DNA of 44,441 nt, from the NCBI GenBank assembly GCA_011364905.1, contig RDNZ01000019.1:4354-48794 (forward strand). The letters run 5' to 3'. A program made the position numbers and the translations under genes. This document shows, in pieces, positions 41,649 to 44,441 of this stretch. Position 1 is the stretch's first letter. Every line of letters begins with the position of its first letter. This DNA is from Candidatus Thorarchaeota archaeon. GTDB lineage: Archaea > Asgardarchaeota > Thorarchaeia > Thorarchaeales > Thorarchaeaceae. The notes beneath the pieces are model-generated. The model ran no database searches and was not told the origin of the DNA. It saw nothing but the letters and a program-made list of their open reading frames with translations.

Positions 41649-42482
41649 GTGACAACAAATGCAAATGAACAGACTCAGAATCAACAGATGGAGAGTAGTC
41701 CGAGAATCCTGCTCCTGATCGAGGACGATGACCAGAAAGAGTCACTCCATCACCCAATTAGGAAACAGATTCTCAGGGTCCTGTCAGCAGGTATTGATGA
41801 CTATGAAACTGAGGTCACTACTGACGTGCGGACGCTCGAAGATGGCACGGGCCTCACTCACTCAGTTGAGGTGAGAAGACCCATACAGAGGTACTGGATG
41901 GCAGTGCCAGAGATTGTTGAGCGTCTTGAACAGAGATATCCAGAACATGAGATCACCAGTTATCAGTGCTACTATCATCTGCAGAAGCTGGAGGAGCAGG
42001 GACTTGTCGAACAAGACCCTCCATCCGAGTTCGATGATAAGGGCAGGAAGAAGAGAACGAGAGGTATACAGTTTCGTTCTGCCGCGCGGTTCTTTATCTA
42101 TCACAAACCAGGATTCTCAAAAGAAAGTCCAAACCCATGCCTTGACTTTCTGCAGGATGGATGGGGGCTGGAACCCTCTGAGGAAGACTGTGAAGAACTG
42201 ACACAACTAGTCGCAGAACAGGACAAGACTCTCTTCAGAACTTTGGAGAATCTGGTGAGGCACATGGATGGCTCAGCTGTCGACAGCGTGTCATTCTCCA
42301 TTCTGCTTGACCGACTGGCTCACATCCTTCTGTCAGACAATGAGGAGTTCATTGAACGCTACAGAGATGCAAAGAGAATCTTGGTACGGTCGGGCGGAGA
42401 ACACTTGGTCTCTGATAAAATGCAGTCTAATGGGACTGAAGATGTCAAGAAAGAAGAAACCAGAGGTAAAAACGATGATTAA
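41649..42482 (+). CDS. Winged-helix regulator paralogous to the PAS sensor's DNA-binding domain
   Basis: A 277-residue protein. Residues about 25-155 repeat the winged-helix domain of the divergent PAS protein: DQKESLHHPIRKQILRVL, then CYYHLQKLEEQGLVEQDPPSEFDDKG, and a matching RxRGIQFRSAARFF against RVRGMYFRTTAKFF. The C-terminal half is helical and acidic, without PAS domains, and may dimerise. The preferred start is GTG 41649, with GGAGTGAT 8 bases upstream; in-frame GTG 41622 and ATG 41688 are alternatives. Its last codons overlap the GTPase start by 8 bases, so regulator and GTPase are coupled. Confidence 0.85.
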   Translation: MTTNANEQTQNQQMESSPRILLLIEDDDQKESLHHPIRKQILRVLSAGIDDYETEVTTDVRTLEDGTGLTHSVEVRRPIQRYWMAVPEIVERLEQRYPEHEITSYQCYYHLQKLEEQGLVEQDPPSEFDDKGRKKRTRGIQFRSAARFFIYHKPGFSKESPNPCLDFLQDGWGLEPSEEDCEELTQLVAEQDKTLFRTLENLVRHMDGSAVDSVSFSILLDRLAHILLSDNEEFIERYRDAKRILVRSGGEHLVSDKMQSNGTEDVKKEETRGKNDD

Positions 42483-43029
42483 TGCGACAACGCGAGCTCC
42501 GATCTTTAAGACGGTTCTTGTGGGTGAAGGGGGTGTCGGAAAGACAAGTATCACCCTTCGCTACACAGAGGATCGTTTTGATGAGAACATGATGCTCACT
42601 ATTGGTGCAAACTTCGCCTCCAAGAGGGTAGAACTCAATGGCTCGGCCATGACCCTGATGATCTGGGACCTGGGCGGGCAACCACGTTTTCGAGATGTTA
42701 TTGGGGATTACTTCAAGGGAGCTAAGATTGCCATTGCAGTCTGTGATGTAACTCGTTCATATTCGCTTGCACGACTCACTGACTGGCTTGATCGGCTGAA
42801 GGAGTGCGCCCCAGAAAGCGAACTTCTAGTCGTTGGAAACAAGACTGACGAGAGAACCAATGGGACTGGAGTATCTCCTGAAGAGGGACAGCAGTTCGCG
42901 GAGAAGTACGGTGCTCAGTACATCGAGGTGTCGGCAAAGACTGGTGAGGGAATCAATGGCATGTTCGAGATGGTTGCTCAACAACTTGCGAAGAAGTATC
43001 TCGGACAGACAGAGGGATGCGCAGCATGA
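42475..43029 (+). CDS. Ras-superfamily small GTPase (Rab/Arf-like hybrid features)
   Basis: A 184-residue GTPase with all G motifs: G1 GEGGVGKTS (17-25), the switch-I Thr42 in LTIGANF, G3 W-D65-L-G-G-Q69, G4 N122-K-T-D125 and G5 S153-A-K155. The switch-I wording is Rab-like, and the W-D-x-G-G-Q of G3 is the Arf wording. The catalytic Gln69 is present, so it should hydrolyse GTP. No C-terminal CAAX box exists; a single Cys182 lies third from the end (GCAA). ATG 42475 is preceded by AGAGGT. It is followed by a zinc-binding peptide (ATGA overlap) and a longin-like protein, in typical Asgard manner. Confidence 0.95.
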   Translation: MINATTRAPIFKTVLVGEGGVGKTSITLRYTEDRFDENMMLTIGANFASKRVELNGSAMTLMIWDLGGQPRFRDVIGDYFKGAKIAIAVCDVTRSYSLARLTDWLDRLKECAPESELLVVGNKTDERTNGTGVSPEEGQQFAEKYGAQYIEVSAKTGEGINGMFEMVAQQLAKKYLGQTEGCAA

Positions 43030-43286
43030 CGAGAATATCCTTGAATCCATTCAATTGCCCAGTGTGCAAGGATGGAACAATAGTGAGGGTGGATGTCGAT
43101 GAAGACTCCATCATAAAGGCGAAGCGACTGCCGGCCATGGTGACGGTCACCTGTTCGAAGAACCACACGCTTGTGTTGTTCGTTGACAGGAGCTTTCAGG
43201 TCAGAGATGTTGAGGCGGCAGTGGGAGCAACTGGCGGCGATAAGGACGCCATAGACAAGACAGAGGACTGGTTCAGTTCGTTGTAA
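43026..43286 (+). CDS. Small zinc-binding-like protein, GTPase-operon partner
   Basis: An 86-residue protein with C11-P-V-C14 and later T-C43-S-K-N-H47, a possible C-C-C-H zinc site. A basic strand (IIKAKRLPAMVTVTC), HTLVLFVDRSFQVRDVE and an acidic tail (DKDAIDKTEDWF) follow. Its ATG 43026 overlaps the GTPase stop (ATGA), so translation is coupled. It could be a GTPase effector or regulator. I do not recognise a characterised family. Confidence 0.75.
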   Translation: MTRISLNPFNCPVCKDGTIVRVDVDEDSIIKAKRLPAMVTVTCSKNHTLVLFVDRSFQVRDVEAAVGATGGDKDAIDKTEDWFSSL

Positions 43287-43334
43287 CAAATTGATCATGA
43301 TAACACAGTAAATTAGTAATTGGAGCAAAAAGAA

Positions 43335-43778
43335 ATGTACGGAATAATGTTGGTGAACCAAGCAGGGGAAACAGTTGCCTCAGCAGGCTGGGAAGCCTTC
43401 GAGGGCGACGTGACCATGTTTGGGGGCTTTGTGTCAGCAGTTCAGATGTTCATCAAGAAGGTCGCTGGTGGCACACGAGTGGAAGAACTCCGCTTCGGTA
43501 ACATGAAACTGCTAATCGGCAGCTCTGATGAGTACCATGTCGTCACACTTCATGAGTCCGATGAGAAATCAGCAGAGGCTGAAAACCAGGAAGTCGTCAA
43601 GCTCGTGCGCGAGAATGGCGGGAAGTTCACTGATGGTTTTCTCGCCCTGGTGCAGGAACTCATTACAACGGACAAGATCGCCTCCGCAGAGGTCAATGAG
43701 AGTGTGAAGGAATGGACCCAGTCACAGGTTGACAAGGCTAAGAAATCCGCTAGTGATTGGGGAAAGACTGTGTTTTAG
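43335..43778 (+). CDS. Longin/roadblock-like domain protein
   Basis: A 147-residue protein. The first 90 residues follow the longin/roadblock order: YGIMLVNQAGETVASAGW, a helix with MFGGFVSAVQMFIKKVAGG, then RVEELRFGNMKLLIGSSDEYHVVTLHES. A long charged helix and a C-terminal amphipathic helix (ESVKEWTQSQVDKAKKSASDW) follow. Such domains bind and regulate Ras-like GTPases. GGAG precedes ATG 43335; the frame also opens from TTG 43320. Its domain looks like that of the protein at 21925. Confidence 0.78.
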   Translation: MYGIMLVNQAGETVASAGWEAFEGDVTMFGGFVSAVQMFIKKVAGGTRVEELRFGNMKLLIGSSDEYHVVTLHESDEKSAEAENQEVVKLVRENGGKFTDGFLALVQELITTDKIASAEVNESVKEWTQSQVDKAKKSASDWGKTVF

Positions 43779-43790
43779 GATGTGTTAGCT

Positions 43791-44441
43791 ATGGGAGTAT
43801 ATGAAATAACTCAACTCTATATCGGATTGGCAACACTCTTGGCAGCTCTGACAATCGGTCGTTACAGTTGGATCAAATCCTCTGAAATGGAGGCTGATTC
43901 TCGAAGAGCATTCAGGCCATTGTATGTTGTCGCTATTGGATTTGTTGTCTTTGGCCTCGGAGCCTTAGCAACATATATTGAAGAAATAACTGGACAAGCA
44001 ATCCTGGTAGACACCTACTATGCCTTTTATGCAGCAGCTGCTGTGGAGGTTGTCCTGCTCGGAATTGCTGCGGCCATGATCCTTGACATAAGACGTTTCT
44101 ACGCAGTTCCACTATCTACTGGACTCGTATCTATCCTGCTCTTCTATCTCGCAGAGGTCTTTCCACAGACATCAGATGTCCTTCTGTTGATAGGAGTGTT
44201 GTTTCCTTCCATTATACTGGCCAGCATTGGTGGAATATTCTTGTGGATCACAAAGGAAACAAAACGTGGAACAAGCGCGGCCTTGGCATTTGCCCTTCTT
44301 GTCCAGATTGCAGGACTACCAGTACTGTACTTCGACCTGCTCATCGGACCGGAAGCATTGCTTGCTCTGTTCATAGCCCTCATGGGACCTGCGATGGTCG
44401 TATTCGCATTCCTCCGTCCTGACCAAAGAATCACCTTGGAG
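43791..44441 (+). CDS. Multi-pass membrane protein, truncated by window edge
   Basis: An open frame of 217 codons from ATG 43791 to the right edge with no stop. It contains hydrophobic segments at about 7-23, 44-62, 75-97, 105-122, 127-150, 163-183 and 186-207, so at least seven membrane helices so far. Loops are short, as in 7TM-type sensors. It begins 12 bases after the longin-like gene stop and is probably part of the GTPase operon. It could be the membrane receptor or anchor of the module. I recognise no family. Confidence 0.75.
   Translation, partial: MGVYEITQLYIGLATLLAALTIGRYSWIKSSEMEADSRRAFRPLYVVAIGFVVFGLGALATYIEEITGQAILVDTYYAFYAAAAVEVVLLGIAAAMILDIRRFYAVPLSTGLVSILLFYLAEVFPQTSDVLLLIGVLFPSIILASIGGIFLWITKETKRGTSAALAFALLVQIAGLPVLYFDLLIGPEALLALFIALMGPAMVVFAFLRPDQRITLE

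Noticed and set aside
42475..43029. C-terminal GCAA as a prenylation CAAX box
   Set aside because: The Cys is third, not fourth, from the end, so a CAAX motif is not present.

Overview
The window looks like a chromosomal segment of an archaeon, most probably an Asgard archaeon (Thorarchaeota-like by overall character; this is inference from content, not a database match). The signs are: a eukaryote-like Ras-superfamily GTPase in an operon with a small profilin-like (longin/roadblock-type) protein and a zinc-binding peptide; TATA-type promoters with short leaders; TrmB-type and winged-helix regulators; a tungsten aldehyde:ferredoxin oxidoreductase with an FdhD-like protein; a radical SAM enzyme of the tetraether-synthase (Tes) superfamily; and several surface proteins with a signal peptide, Thr/Pro-rich stalk and C-terminal membrane anchor. 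Base composition is even, and I see no rRNA, tRNA, CRISPR array, insertion sequence or phage gene.

Layout. 1-2626: a truncated YdjM-like membrane protein, a small membrane protein and a surface beta-helix protein, all on the minus strand. 2767-11181: a long plus-strand run, probably one operon: two SCP2-like lipid carriers, AOR-family oxidoreductase, acyl-CoA ligase, GNAT acetyltransferase, double-hotdog MaoC hydratase, a 2,4-diaminopentanoate-dehydrogenase-like enzyme and a class III (GSA-aminomutase-like) PLP enzyme. Together they look like a catabolic route from amino/aldehyde compounds to acyl-CoA. 11417-16642: a GATase-like surface protein ending in a clear hairpin/T-tract terminator, the FdhD-like protein, a TrmB regulator and a multi-pass membrane protein. 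16736-19640: a B12-binding radical SAM protein coupled to an unknown protein, then an odd gene without a normal start codon. 19708-23306: a membrane protein and a compact operon DUF547 / winged-helix protein / longin-like protein / methyltransferase. 23316-29356: methyltransferase plus Tes-like radical SAM enzyme, two ICMT/PEMT-like membrane methyltransferases, an SRPBCC protein with a striking palindrome in its promoter, a TPR protein, YjbQ and a TMEM175-like channel. 29445-34238: two large surface proteins (beta-helix with Ca-binding repeats; DUF362). 34270-37350: a minus-strand redox group (hydrolase, FMN reductase, EFR1-type flavodoxin/ferredoxin, PH-like membrane protein). 37546-39165: small protein, FMN-binding oxidase, CPBP protease. 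39193-44441: a divergent regulatory and GTPase locus.

The most interesting region is 39193-44441. A sensor with a winged-helix N-terminus and several PAS domains is divergent from a second protein carrying the same kind of winged-helix N-terminus. The second protein heads an operon of small GTPase, zinc-binding peptide, longin/roadblock-like protein and multi-pass membrane protein. The shared intergenic region is packed with repeated candidate operator motifs. It reads as a self-contained, transcriptionally controlled Asgard GTPase signalling module.
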